NCBI GenBank assembly: GCA_028583405.1
Contig: CM053260.1
Span: 13,290,660 to 13,354,659, forward strand
Direction of reading: 5' to 3'
DNA from: Pogonophryne albipinna
Lineage: Eukaryota; Chordata; Actinopteri; Perciformes; Artedidraconidae
DNA length: 64,000 nt
Shown: positions 50,066 through 61,838 of the stretch, piece after piece
Position numbering within the stretch: the stretch's first letter is position 1
How the letters are laid out: each line of letters begins with the position of its first letter
The notes under the pieces: generated by a model
Told to the model about the DNA's origin: nothing
Seen by the model: the letters and a program-made list of their open reading frames with translations, nothing else
Database searches by the model: none
Position numbers and translations under genes: made by a program

Positions 50066-51854
50066 AGCATTCATTCCAATGGCTGGCGTCTATGTCACGT
50101 GATCTTCAAATTTCTCCCTGCAGAAAAAAAAACATGGCCGAACTTCGTTTTATTCTTGGTGGAAAATGCCTATTTTAAAGTTAGTTTAGCCATTAAAATG
50201 CGTTTTGATGTCATTTGATGCGAGAAATATGAGTTGTTATTTCAGATTATGTGTGCAGTGGATGTACATGATCTTTAGTTTGCTAGTTATTACAAAGATT
50301 ACTTCAGAAAATTGCGTCCATAGAACGTTTTCATTGTTACCAAGGTGGTTGCTAGGGACCCTGCTATCGATATTATTTCTGTTATGTTGTGTAACTGTTT
50401 AATGGTGTTATCTTTATTGCTACCCCCTTCCCCGTCAATGTATAGTGTTGGTCCACAGCGCAAACATATTAGTTTAACAAAATCCGCATCTAAAGATAGC
50501 CTACGTTATTTTCCCCTGTGCAATTCCAGTCTCACATCTCACAGCACATCGTCATTAACAAATACCGGAAACAGATCGAAAACATTTTTTTTTTAAATAA
50601 AATAATACTTTATTCCGAGTGTGCTTGCTTTTCTCTTTGAAAGTCATCACATAACGGCATTGAAATACACGGTTCGGCTGCATTAAATATTACATATCTG
50701 CCGTAGTTCTGTATTTATAGAGCCCTGATGAGAAGACTTCTAGACAAACATGAGGAACTGAAAACGTGACGTGGATCATAAATATATCAGCCATTAAACA
50801 ACATCTTACATTTCTTTTCACACAATACGTCTCCTTGCAGTATCAACACTAATTCGGCTGACTTTTATATTTGATCCAATTGGTAGATAGGCTGTATTTA
50901 CACCATAAATGTGCACAGCTGATATAAAGGGACACCTAGTGGTTAAAGCATGTTATTGAATTTCATTATTTTTATTATTAGATATTAATAGGATCCCTAT
51001 AAAGTATATTCATTACTCGTTATTCTCTGCTAATAGTTAATTAAAGACTGTATATAATGACTATTTTGCACATCCCTTTCAAGATTTCAAGATTTTCTAA
51101 GGTTTATTGACATATCATATAGGCCTACACAACTATCGTGTAGTTATGCATTGAATGAAAAACTTGGGTCGCAGGTTCCTCAACAGTGCATTACAAGACA
51201 TCTATCAATATTTGTGCATACCTCCAGCAATGTTAACTATGTTGAAGCACTTATTTTAACTGATATTATACATAATGTATTATACTCTTATAAGATGTAT
51301 GTAGATATTTCATCTCCGGCCTTGTCAGGTATTGAACAATCAATAATAAAGAACACAGAATTGTTAAATATAAAACACAGAATTTGTGTGATTATACTAA
51401 ATGATTTACAAATAAACACAACTGCATATTTACAACTGTTACACATGCTGATGTAACGCAAATGTTCCAACTTGGGATCAATAAAGTATATCTTCTCTTA
51501 AGCTGATCGATGGCTACTGCCATATTTGCAAAATTTGCCTCTGAACCTTGACAAGTGCATGTTTCAGGCTTATCAATTAATGTAATGTAATGTTATCAAT
51601 TAACAACAGGGGTCACAAACATAAGACCAGCTGTTAAATAAAGCTATTCTGACCTTAGCTGGCATGTGTGTATATATATTAATGCTGCCCATTATGGGCA
51701 CAAGCAATTTTCACCCATTTATTAATTATATGTTTTTGGTGGACCCGTTCAAATCCAGTTTTGGACAGTCTGCCGTGGTTCCATCCCATTTCAAGTGCTG
51801 TTCGAGGCTCGGCGTAACCCTCGGAGCACACTCTCCAATCACAGAGCTTGAGGA

Positions 51855-52345
51855 CTATCACGGGGTTTGTCAAACAGAGCACATGGTGTAGTCCAAACGA
51901 TAGCTGGGGATTCTGGGTAGTGTAGTGTCTTCTGCTATCCTTTACTCCGAAAAAATATTTGTTTCTCCGAATCGAAGGGGAAAAATACAAAAGCATTGCA
52001 CACAATTTAAACCAATCAATGTTGTGTAATTAACAAGGATAATATGGTGTTTTTTAGTCGATGAGTAGTGCAGATATCACTGTAAAATCAATCGACAGTA
52101 AGGGGAATACTTACTTCCGGGTGTACAATTCTCCGTTATCCAATGAGAATGGACGCTCACATTGCCTTTAAGGGCAGCCGACACAAACGAATGCCGTGCT
52201 TCCATGAGCTCATTACCAGTAGAAATACATTGCTTTTAAAATCGTGCTGTGCAACACGAAAAAAAGGGGGAAATCGTGTTGGTGAACACAAATCAATAGA
52301 TTAAAAATCGTGTTGGTGAACACGAAATGCCATGAGACTGGGTTG
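51855..52345. repeat. Right terminal inverted repeat (~491 bp)
   Basis: Mirror of 49,572-50,065; pairing ends at GGGGTTTGTCAAACAGAGCA, complementary to the left arm near 50,040-50,060. Confidence 0.9.
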
Positions 52346-52429
52346 GATAGACATATGACAAGCATGATCATTTCTGACGTGAGCCTTAGCTAAACAAAAC
52401 ATAGAATACTGCTTCTAACCGGTATTCCT

Positions 52430-52561
52430 GCATCTTGTGACTGTGTAACACCCTCTCTTGTATATAAGCATGTGCAGGACACTGTTCGGGGAACTAGTTG
52501 TACCATATGCTCTGTATGTGATGAATACTTCCATTCTTGCAAGGATAATAAATACATGTAT
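52430..52561 (+). repeat. Possible solo LTR, split by the mini element
   Basis: TGTGACTGTGTAACACC, a TATA box (GTATATAAGC near 52,460) and AATAAATA (near 52,547) lie in LTR-like order. After the mini element, the text continues from GTAT to TTTCTAACA near 56,160, a possible CA-type end. No second LTR or target duplication was confirmed. Confidence 0.3.
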
Positions 52562-52793
52562 TGTGGTGACCACCTATTTATACACTGGGTTCATAATTCA
52601 CACATGGAACTACAGTTGGGGTTTTGTTTCCACACGGACATGTTATGTGTTGTCTATATATATTGTGTGCCCTCTTGGCTTCTCTCTCTTCTTCCGGACT
52701 GCAACCGGACAACATGACCTTAGCTCTCTTAAATAAAGTTCCCTTTTGCACCTTCCTTGCACCGCCTCTGACTCCCTATCTCTCTGCACTACA
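52562..52793 (+). repeat. Left LTR of mini element
   Basis: 232 bp with a TATA-like TCTATATATATTGTG near 52,652 and the polyadenylation signal AATAAAG near 52,732. Confidence 0.92.
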
Positions 52794-53205
52794 CTGGTGA
52801 CCCTGACAAGTCTCGAGAAGTTTCCGGGACGGACCCGAACACGGCAACAGGAACTCATGTTTCTTTCTCGAAATGCCGGGGATTTTTTGGAATCGTCCGT
52901 GGCTGCCACCGGCACGCGGACTGAGGCTCGGTGCGCGCCCCGCAGAAGAGCTGGGGTCTTTTCTCGTCGTTCCCGCATCAGCCTTCCATCCAACAGGGGG
53001 ACGATGCACGACCTGCTGGGTCGACCAGCAAACCGATTGCTACCTCGTGGGCTGGTTTCTTCGGGGCGTGCGGCTGCACGTCCCGGCTGTGCAAGCTGAC
53101 GACGACTAGTGGCTGACCACGAGGGGCTAACGACGGCTAGCAGCTACCCATGGCGGCCAGCTAGCGGCTAACGGCTAGCTGCTAACGGCTGTCGACATCT
53201 TTCTG

Positions 53206-53732
53206 TTAAAGGTGGGGGTAATTTTGGAGAAACCAGCTCGAGTGCGCTAGAATTTGAAAATTCACAGCAGGAAGAAATCTGCTACTTCCTTACAGAGCCC
53301 CTCCTCCAACACACACGAACGCGCACATGACCAATGAGGGCACGAAATAAGTTTGTGTACAGATGGAAGGCTGACAGGCAGGTAGGTCGTGCTTTTTAAA
53401 GTACTACGGCTTCTGTTTTGTTTGTTGGTCTATTAATGAACTGACTCGTGCTCCATGCTAAAGTGTTAGCCAAGTTTTAATCAACAGGTCTTGTTCGGGT
53501 CCCTTACCGTACATGTGGATTTAAACATAGGTCACAACTATGTGGCGACACCTTGTGGTAGGAGTGTGTATCTATCTAATCAACACAGCTTCCACAGATG
53601 ACATTTTTTTATGGATTTTTTGTCAAAGCACTTAAGATATTCATTGCTATCGGGATGTTAAGAGCATTCCATGGAATATAACAAAAAGTGTATCTCGAGC
53701 CGGTTTCTCAAACTTACCTACCCCACCTTTAA
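53206..53732. mobile_element. TTAA-flanked MITE, long copy (519 bp)
   Basis: Inverted ends (AGGTGGGGGTAATTTTGGAG at left, ACTTACCTACCCCACCT at right) between TTAA at 53206-53209 and 53729-53732. Same family as 3672-4009 but with about 190 bp more interior sequence. Inserted in the body of the mini LTR element. Confidence 0.88.
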
Positions 53733-53800
53733 CATCCGACTGTTAACAATTTTTATTTTTCGGTGCCAGAAAGGAGGTTCGACCAGCTGGTTGACCTCGT

Positions 53801-54463
53801 GTGGACACTCACCTTTTTCACCACCTCGACGGCGGTTCCAGACGCCACTCACGTTTTCATCGGCGCCTGGGTGGCGCACTCCTGGACCCCGTCTCGCCTC
53901 GACGGTTTCGGACGTCGCCCATGCTGCCATCGGCCCGTGGGTGGCGCGCTCTGGAACCTGTCTGGCCTCTCCTGCCTTCCGGGGATATCCAGACGCCACT
54001 CACGTTTTCATCGGCGCCTGGGTGGCGCACTCCTGGACCCCCTCTCGCCTCGACAGTTCCGGACGTCGCCCATGCTCCATCGGCCCATGGCTGGCGCGCT
54101 CCGGGACCCTGTCTGGCCTCTCATCTGTCCACGGCTCCTTCCTCAAGGCTTGCCAAGGATTTCGTGGCGGCCGCCATGCCTGCTGAGGATTTCGTGCCCG
54201 CCGCCGCTGCGCGTCTGCCTGCGACCGGGTTGCTCTCTTTCCTCCCGGGGTGGCTGCTCCTGCCTCCCGGGGATACCTCAACGCCTGCTGAGGACTTCGT
54301 GCCCACCGCCGCTGCGCGTCTGCCTGTGGCCGGGTTGCGCTCCTTCTTCCCGGGGGGACTGCTCCTCTCTTCCGGGGATACCTCGACGCCTGCCGAGGAC
54401 TTCGTGCCCGCCGCCGTTGTGCGTCTGCCTGCGGCCGGGTTGCGCTCCTTCCTCCCGGGGTGA
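53801..54463 (+). other. Open frame across the tandem repeats (220 codons)
   Basis: From an ATG at 53801 the frame covers both repeat arrays, giving a low-complexity protein rich in Ala, Pro, Leu and Gly with a recurring PAEDFVP motif. No retroviral domain is seen. A second, longer frame (53,763-54,794) is also open over much of it, as expected for GC-rich repeats, so coding is doubtful. Confidence 0.25.
53841..54128 (+). repeat. 151-bp tandem repeat, two copies
   Basis: GACGCCACTCACGTTTTCAT starts at 53,841 and again at 53,992. Each unit contains two related half-units beginning CATCGGCSCSTGGGTGGCGC (about 70 and 81 bp). Confidence 0.88.
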
Positions 54464-54570
54464 CTGCTCATGCCTCCCTGGGATTCCGCTCCGTCCTTCT
54501 GGAGATTTCATGCCCGCCACCGCTGTGTTTTCACCTGCGGCCGGGCAGCGCTCTTTCCTGCTGGGTTCGC
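54178..54570 (+). repeat. 105-bp (35-codon) tandem repeat, about 3.7 copies
   Basis: Units start at 54,178, 54,283 and 54,388, with a partial at ~54,492; landmarks GCCTGCTGAGGACTTCGTGC, GCGTCTGCCTG and GGGTTGCGCTCCTTCYTCCC. The spacing is an exact multiple of three, so the frame is kept. One frame reads TPAEDFVPAAAARLP then GLLSFLPG per unit until a stop at 54,461-54,463. Confidence 0.9.
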
Positions 54571-54652
54571 CGCCCCACCCTCCTCGGCCCCTGTGGTGCT
54601 TCCTCCACGGACGCGAGGATTTTTTGCCATGTTTGAATTCTGGGGGGGCTTG

Positions 54653-54786
54653 TGTGGTGACCACCTATTTATACACTGGGTTCATAATTCACACATGGAA
54701 CTACAGTTGGGGTTTTGTTTCCACACGGACATGTTATGTGTTGTCTATATATATTGTGTGCCCTCTTGGCTTCTCTCTCTTCTTCC
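54653..54786 (+). repeat. Right LTR of mini element, first part
   Basis: Same as the start of the left LTR up to TCTCTCTTCTTCC, where a TIR element has inserted. Confidence 0.93.
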
Positions 54787-56010
54787 CGGGCTGAAGTCGA
54801 ATAGTCCATTTAGCTTAGGAACCTTCCTAACGGAGTGAAATGACCCGGAAGTCCCTCAGTGGCAGCCATGATAAGTGCCGTTCGAATTCTCTACATGATA
54901 GGAAAGGAGGTTTCAAACTTCCTTTATAACCTCCTTTAGCTTAGGAACCACTGGACCTCCCTTACCGAAAGGAGAGGAGAAAATGCTGCCCCACAATGCC
55001 TTGCAGCCGCAGCATTTGCAGTCACACAACAGTCAGCCGTTCACGGAAACAAACGATTATGACGGAGAAATTATATCATGAAAGTTACGGTGCTTATTAA
55101 GCATTTTAAAACGTATGGTAAGTTGCCAAAGTGCTTTGTTTTGAACGTTCATCAGTATTATAATCAAAAAGAGAAATATGAACGTTAGTTTTTACTGAAA
55201 TGATCAAATAAAGTCAACATTTCACAGTGTTTACTGAGCTGTGTGGGGTTTGTTCAACTTGTAAAAGATGTTTGAATGGTGATATACACAGTGATAGATG
55301 TTAAAGACTAACGTTTATAATAAATATTACATGTTACTTATTAGACGCCTTTATCCAAAGTGACTTACATATTCAATACTGTGGGCAATCCCCACAGGAG
55401 CAATTTGGGGTGAAGTGTCTTGCCCAGGGACATGCTGACTGCAGTGGCGTTTGAACCTGTGACCCCGTGATCCCAACACCAAGGCTCTATCCACTGCGCC
55501 ACACGCCTCCAATACACTTGTATTGATTTTAAGATCTTTTCATAGTTCATACAATCATACGTATTGGGATCATTTGTATTAATGTGGACCTGAGGGAGAG
55601 GGTGACGAGCATAAGTTTCACTTTCATTTTTTATTTCAATTCCAACTTTGGTCATGAAGAATATGTTTCTCTGTTGTCCACGTTCATAAAGCAACAGCAT
55701 CAGAGCACGGTGCAGAGTCTCTAGATGAGTCCGTCGTTCTTATTAAACATCCATGTTGTAGTCCTCTGTATAGAAAACGAGTTTCCCCACAGCAGCAGAC
55801 GCACAAAATGACGTCCGCTGGCGCATCATAAACACGTCGGATAGTTAAAGTGCAGTCGGATTCTCTAAAGTACCGCAGTCTCTTCTCCTAAATCCTTTTG
55901 AATTCTCCTATCCACTATCCCTTAACCCCGTGACGTTTCACTCAGAGGTCAAGGAATAGACGATAGGGTTAGAATTTAGGAGCTGATTTTTGGATTATCC
56001 GACCGCAGCC
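54787..56010. mobile_element. TIR element inserted in the right LTR
   Basis: Terminal GGCTGAAGTCGAATAGTCC at left is the imperfect inverse of GGATTATCCGACCGCAGCC at right; the LTR on either side is otherwise continuous. The target duplication is short (CC, possibly 3-4 bases; ambiguous in a C/G run). About 1.2 kb with no transposase; both ends carry AGCTTAGGAACC/CCTTAACCCC-type words. It contains a SINE. The superfamily is not determined. Confidence 0.75.
55331..55510 (-). mobile_element. tRNA-derived SINE
   Basis: On the minus strand a tRNA-like head carries an A box (TGTGGCGCAGTGGATAG) and a B box (GGTTCAAACGCC). It is followed by the conserved body CCTGGGCAAGACACTTCACC and the tail TGGATAAAGGCGTCTAATAA. 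This is an RNA polymerase III promoter layout typical of fish SINEs. The long inner loop means it is not a functional tRNA gene. Confidence 0.8.
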
Positions 56011-56111
56011 CCGGACTGCAACCGGACAACATGACTTTAGCAGCTCTTAAATAAAGTTCCCTTTTGCACCTTCCTTGCACCGCCTCTGACTCCCTATCTC
56101 TCGGCACTACA
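56011..56111 (+). repeat. Right LTR of mini element, second part
   Basis: Resumes at CCGGACTGCAACC and runs to CACTACA. Together the two parts give 233 bp after removing a 2-bp overlap, differing from the left LTR at only a few places. Confidence 0.93.
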
Positions 56112-56115
56112 GTAT

Positions 56116-59100
56116 CCTGATATTGAAGCTCAAGCTGGTGATGAGTGATATTTTTCTAACAGTTGTGGTTTTAAGTGAAATGTATGTTCAATTGTTTGAA
56201 GTATTATCTTGAAATGTAATTCAGTTTGACTTAACATGTGTTCAGTACTTTGGACTAAACATCCCCATCATTCTCTGTGGTAGATGTGTGTAGTGATAAT
56301 CATCAAATAATACCATGCTAGCATGCTAAATTAGATGGCTTATATAGAAAGCATAACACCTGCTGCCCATCAGTGACTGTGTAAGTGTGTTAGCATGCTG
56401 ACGTTTGTGTTTATCAGTAAGCACAGCTGTGCCTGAGTGCAGGCTAGCATGGCTGCAGACTCATCTTACTCATTAGATGAAGCAACAAAGTGTCATTAGG
56501 TAGTCAAACTGACTGTGCATTTTTCACAAATCTGCTGTTAAACCACCTCCTATAAAATGTGTCAGTTTAATAATTTAGGGAGTTTTTTCTATCCAGAAAA
56601 AAGGGGGTTTCGAGTGTTGTATGTTTTGTAATAATGGACCAAGAGTCTCTTTAAATAAAGATGATGATGATGATGATATCCAGTGTAAAAGAGTAGCATC
56701 ACTGTACGATTCAAACATAGACTGTATTTTAAAGCAGTTTGGGAGGGAGGCCAGGCTTTAAATACAACAACAGCAAACTCATGATCACATTCCCACGATT
56801 CAACACGCTAACAGATTGCTCGCTGGGTTAGGGAGCGATCAGCGTTGCTCCTGCTAGCGGTTTAAGTAACACAATCTGGTGTCTAATTTAAAACAGCTGT
56901 CTGCTCCGCCACAGGACAGGAGCGGGGGCGGAGGGCCAGAAACACCTTGATGATTCATGGCCTGCAAAATTAAGATGAATATTTTATATAAACTGGCATT
57001 AAGAGGTTTCAACACAGTCATCCAGATCAAACACAACAGCCTGGCAACACGGGTCTCCACTGTCTGTCTGCGAGGCTGCCGGCTGTAACACAGTCAATTA
57101 TGTAGTGGGCTGGTGTAGAGTGAAGCTTTAATATGCATGCATGAGGAGTATTTGTTCTTACTGGAAATAGATGACACAAACTAACTGATCCCTGCTTTTT
57201 AATCAGTCATAGTTGGATTCATTTAAAGATGATCTTTTTTCATACTTCATTGTATTTTAAATACTTTTATGTGGTGAAATTTTTCACATTATTGCCTGAA
57301 CTACTGTATCATTTAAATGTATTGCCCAAAAGAGAAATTGGATTACATTTTTGACTTGATTTAATGTTACTAATCGTGTTAACTAATGTGGAGTGCATGT
57401 TTTAATGAATGTGAGTCAGCAGCATGCATGCCACCACATAGCATGTGTATGCCTGCATGTCTGTTCCCTCCATAACTAACTTTGCAGGGGTAAATTGAGT
57501 GTGTGACTGCGTATAATTCACTCTCAGAACAGTCCTATTTCCCTCGGCCTGCCTGCTTGATCACGCTGATTCAATGCAACGGTAGCAGCACAAAATCCAT
57601 ACCAATAAATTTCACCTCCAAGGGCTGCATGTCCCATCAGCCGGGGATGCCCCTGCTAGAAACCAAACCATAGCTGGTTAGCCACAAAGAGCAGGCTGCA
57701 ATTGCCCCTCTGTGCGCATCTCAGGGTGTTTTTCTCTTTTTCCATTATGGTTTATTGTTAATATTACTTAACCTGGGACTGCATTTCAGAACACATCGAC
57801 ACTCGTCTGCCGCTGTCATCAACGTGTTATAATATGTTGTTAAATCAAGGCAAACCCACAGGGCTGCCTGCGTTGGCCATCTCATTTGGTCTGTAATGGC
57901 CGATCGCTGTCCCCATGATTGATTCGGCTCATTTGACGTGCATCTCGACGAGGGTCACAGGCCAGGCTCAGATCAGCCACAGCAGTAAGACTTCAATACT
58001 CAGATGTGATGCATGTACCATTCCTAGAAGCAACACTCTGGATTTTATATATAACAGCCTCTTCACAGAACATTAACCTGCCCAGGGTCTTCATGTCATT
58101 ATCGATTCTCAAAGGCTACATGGGCTGTAAACACTCCCGATGCCCTTCAGAGATAGGGCTCCTAATCATCCAGGGACACCCAAACGTGCAGGAAGAAAAG
58201 GAGACAGTATGCAGAGAGGTGCACTCTAATCTCACGCATGCCATCTTATTGTGTTCATCCAAGTGTGTGTGTTTTGTGTGCTGCGTGGGTGTTATATGCA
58301 AAGTGGCGGTTTGTTGATAAAAAACTGTTAGTGAATCACAGCCACACACTGCTTTCACACTGAAGAGCCACCGAGGAAAACTAAGAGAGCCAAAGTGAGA
58401 ACTGAGGGATTCAACAATCTGTCTCAACAGTTTGTCAATTTTTCAGCAGGAGACACACGCTCTCCGTTATCACTCTGTTGAGATCCCTAAGAGTCCTTAT
58501 TAATATTCACAGATGAGATTATAGTTTAGCAAAACATTATCACTGCTGATTAACTGGGGATTGCAGTGAGGGACAGATTTTCTCTGGCATTACTATTCAT
58601 GTTTTGATTTTTCAAGCATGTTGAAAAGTGGATACGGTGCCTCGCCAAGGCTCTAATAAATGGTAATGAGTCTAACTGCGCAGAGTGAGAGAGCAGTGTC
58701 CCTGTCTTTATATTCCCAGGTTGTCTGTTCAGGCCAGTGTACTTTAAATCACCTCCTGTAATAGGCCGTGCTAGGATGTATCTTTATGGGGCCATAGCCA
58801 CACCATGAATTACAATGGCCACACTGTATATCCTCCAATGCTGCATTTCAGTCGTAGTTCCACCTTCCCCTGAGCCCTTGCAATTATGTAACAGCAAACA
58901 TTGCACAGAGGCCACTTAGAGAGCAGAGGAAAAGAGAGTGGGGTGTTTAAATGAAACGCACATGCCCTTGTACTTTTAGCCCAAACTATCCTCAGCTTAA
59001 TGCCATACTGCTTTTTAATAATCATTTCAATAAGGCGAAGGCGTCTTCTGTGGATAATTGCAAGATGTCTGCACTTTGTAATTAGCTGCATCAATTTCTG

Positions 59101-60274
59101 ATTTAGAATATTCGGTTTGTGATCTCTCTTATGATAACCATAATGCTACTGGTTAATCGTGTCTTGCAAAACATACATTTTTCCATGCGTGGATAGGTAC
59201 TGTTGTTAATTAAGAAACCACTCAAGCTGAAAAGTACAAGTAAACAAGTCATTGTAATCAACCGCAACGACTTATATGGCATTTCTCACTCAATTCTTTT
59301 TTTTTTTTAAAGTAATGACATCTGCTAACTAGGCCAGTGAAAGTTTACAAATCTAAGCCTTAAAACTGAAACAATAGTGGATTAATTTAAATACAATTGT
59401 ATTTGTTATTTGATTTTCTTTTTCAATTTATAAATCTTATTTTCCTTTAATGGTAAGCAACCAGAGTTTCACATGTATTACTGCCATCTAACTATGGGTT
59501 CATTCTCTTGCACCACATTATTAACTGCAGTGCATTGTGGGAGTTAGCACTGGACTTTACCGTAAGTTCATATTCCCAACATGTAAGCAAAAGTTGCTTA
59601 TTTACACATCCAGAAGTCGTAAAACATTAGCATTTATTTGTAATTAAATCAACCATCTGATGAAAGTAAGTCCAATATTAAACCAACTTCATCCTTTTAT
59701 CAGTATGTTTCTCTCTGTTGGGTGTCAGTGTTTTCTATATGATGCTAAGCAAATAACATATAGTTGTTTTCAAGAAATATTATACTGAAAACAGCTACCT
59801 GCAGCAGAAAAGATGTTGATGAGAGCTGTGACAGTGAACCACCACAGTAAGGTTGATGAGCTCCGTCAGCATAAAGGACCATAGTGCGTTAATATTGTGA
59901 ACCTTTTTACTAGTTTTACTACATTTTGAGGACAGTGGTGTTATGCTCCTCTTCACTGATTACCTTCTTCTTCTATACTATTGGATAAGCTAACAGACAA
60001 CTGAACCGACACACAACTGTAATACAAAAGGCTGCCACGACGGTTCCTTGACTTGTGTTAGTAAACTTGACTGCATCATGACCTTAAACCTCGTCAATGA
60101 CTGTTGTTCTAGGCACGTCGTTACGTTCTGGGGAATCAAAAAAGATGGCACGTTGTCGTCCAGCTCGGGAAGTGATATACTTGATAGATATCCACGCATT
60201 TCACGCTGTCACTTGGTCACTAATGGACCAATAAACAGGATGATGGGAAAGATGGAAGAATGCCAAGGAAATGT
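56116..60274. other. Non-coding stretch
   Basis: No supported gene. A (GAT)6 run after TTTAAATAAA near 56,650-56,678 may be a retroposon tail. Short open frames such as 58,006-58,317 show no family resemblance. Confidence 0.5.
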
Positions 60275-60723
60275 TGTTAGGAACCTTGACTCAATAGCTT
60301 GGAGGACTCAAATGCACGACCCAGAGACAAAAAGGTTTGAAGAAAAAATAGTCTTTACTTGCAAAAAACAAAATCACTCTTTTAGAGGAAATAACAAACT
60401 GACAAAACGTAAAGCGCTCTCGTGGAGGGTAAAAGGCAAAACACTGACTTTCATTAAACAATGGCTTAGATCTTACTTCTTGGAGCAATGAACAAGACGA
60501 ACCGACAACTAACAAGGGGAGACAGGACAATATATACATGAGGTAAGTGGGCACAGGTGGAAACAATCAGGGGCGGGGCAGACACTGACGATGGCGGGAA
60601 AAGGAACCAGAGCAGGAAGTAAAGGGACCTGGAATGAGACAAGGTGAGTACAAAATAAAACAGGAAGTGGAACATACACTAAACTAACATGACAAAACTT
60701 AATATAATTGACGGGACACAACA
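60275..60723 (-). repeat. Element 2 3' LTR
   Basis: 449 bp, from TGTTAGGAACCTTGACTCAA to GACGGGACACAACA, followed inward by GTAC and a C-run (polypurine tract on the minus strand). Its central part (GGTGGAAACAATCAGGGGCG) is shared with element 1. Confidence 0.88.
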
Positions 60724-60739
60724 GTACCCCCCCTTCTAG

Positions 60740-61838
60740 GGCCGCCTCCTGACGGCCCAGGCTGCTCCGGGTGACGATCATAGAAGTCACTGATGAGTGT
60801 CTTGTCCACAATGAACGTTGAGGAGACCCAACAACGTTCCTCAGTGCCGTAACCCTCCCAATCAACCAAGAATTGTCGTCCTCGGCCCCGTTTGCGGACC
60901 GCCAGAAGTCTCCTAACTGTGTACACCGGGCCACCTTCAATGATCCGGGGTGGTGGAGGGGACTTGGAGGCGGGAACCAGAGTGCTCTCTCGAACTGGCT
61001 TGAGTTTGCTCACGTGAAACGTGGGATGGACCCTCAAAGATCTGGGGAGTTTGAGGCGCACAGAGACAGGGTTAATGACTCTTGAAATTGGGAAAGGACC
61101 CACAAACCTTGGTGCCAACTTCTTGGAGTGAACGTGTAGGGGTAGATCCTTGGTGGAGAGCCAGACTTTCTGGCCTGCCCTGTAGAGGGGAGCCGCACGC
61201 CGGTGACGATCCGCCGCTGACTTCATCCGAGTCGAGGTCCGGAGTAGCGCCTGCCGAGCACCGGCCCAAACCCGCCGACAGCGTCGGACCATGGCATGCG
61301 CGGATGGAACCTTGACTTCTTCCTCATTAGCAGGGAAGAGAGGAGGCTGGTACCCATTAGCACACTGGAAAGGGGAAAGACCCGTGGCAGCCGAGGGGAG
61401 AGTGTTGTGGGCATACTCTATCCAGGTAAGGTGGTCGCTCCAAGTGGTCTGCTTCTGGGACACGAGGCACCTGAGGCATGTTTCGAGGTCTTGGTTCAGG
61501 CGCTCTGTCTGACCGTTGGACTGCGGGTGGTAACCGGAAGATAAGCTGACGGTGGCGCCGAGGAGCTGGCAAAACTCCTTCCAGAAGTTGGAAATGAACT
61601 GTGGTCCTCTGTCGGAAACTATGTCACTGGGGAAACCATGGATTCTGAACACGTGAGTTAACATGACCTCTGCCGTCTTCTTGGCAGAGGGAAGTTTGAG
61701 CAGAGGAATGAAATGTGCCATCTTTGAGAAACGGTCTACCACCGTCAGGACGGTAGTGTTACCTTTGGAGGGCGGTAGTCCAGTCACAAAGTCCATGGAG
61801 ATGTGCGACCATGGTCGCTGAGGCACTGGGAGGGGCTA
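60740..61838 (-). pseudogene. Element 2 integrase core and chromodomain
   Basis: Catalytic core with Asp in [11 protein letters not shown], Asp in SDRGPQ and Glu in NGQTERLNQ (DD35E), then the GPF-type module ([10 protein letters not shown]). Near 60,880-60,780 is an intact chromodomain ([10 protein letters not shown], then [20 protein letters not shown]), which in chromoviruses targets integration to chromatin. The frame is separated from the zinc domain by a TAG at 61836-61838, one base from a Gln codon; element 1 has Gln there. Confidence 0.9.

Larger units (their letters stand above)
49572..52345. mobile_element. 2.8-kb DNA element with ~490-bp terminal inverted repeats
   Basis: Begins CAACCCAGTCTCATGG and ends with its inverse CCATGAGACTGGGTTG, flanked by the 7-bp duplication GATAGAC (49565-49571 and 52346-52352). 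The two arms (49,572-50,065 and about 51,855-52,345) are near-identical reverse complements, with shared CGTGTTGGTGAACACGA-type blocks. The ~1.8-kb centre has no recognisable transposase; it ends with a degraded retroposon-like stretch (GGGATCAATAAAGTATA near 51,473). The superfamily is undetermined; a 7-bp duplication is uncommon. Confidence 0.88.
52562..56111 (+). mobile_element. Small non-autonomous LTR retrotransposon with nested insertions
   Basis: LTRs start TGTGGTGACC and end CACTACA, flanked by the 4-bp duplication GTAT (52558-52561 and 56112-56115). Inside the left LTR is TGGTGACCCTGAC (primer-binding-site type, 52795-52807); before the right LTR is a CTGGGGGGGCT polypurine tract (54641-54651). 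No gag, protease or polymerase motif exists in the ~1.3 kb internal region once the MITE is subtracted, so it resembles TRIM/LARD-type elements mobilised in trans. The original size was about 1.8 kb. The 4-bp duplication hints at a gypsy-type partner (inference). Confidence 0.88.

Noticed and set aside
49913..52005. Two similar ~100-codon frames (YFSPSIRRNKYFFGVKD)
   Set aside because: They are the two arms of one inverted repeat; the shared peptide follows from DNA identity and has no domain.
55336..55510. tRNA gene
   Set aside because: A and B boxes are present, but the head is degenerate and fused to a SINE body and tail, so it is a retroposon rather than a tRNA.
60048..60491. 147-codon frame at the edge of element 2
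   Set aside because: Runs from unique flank straight into the LTR, so it cannot be an ancestral gene.
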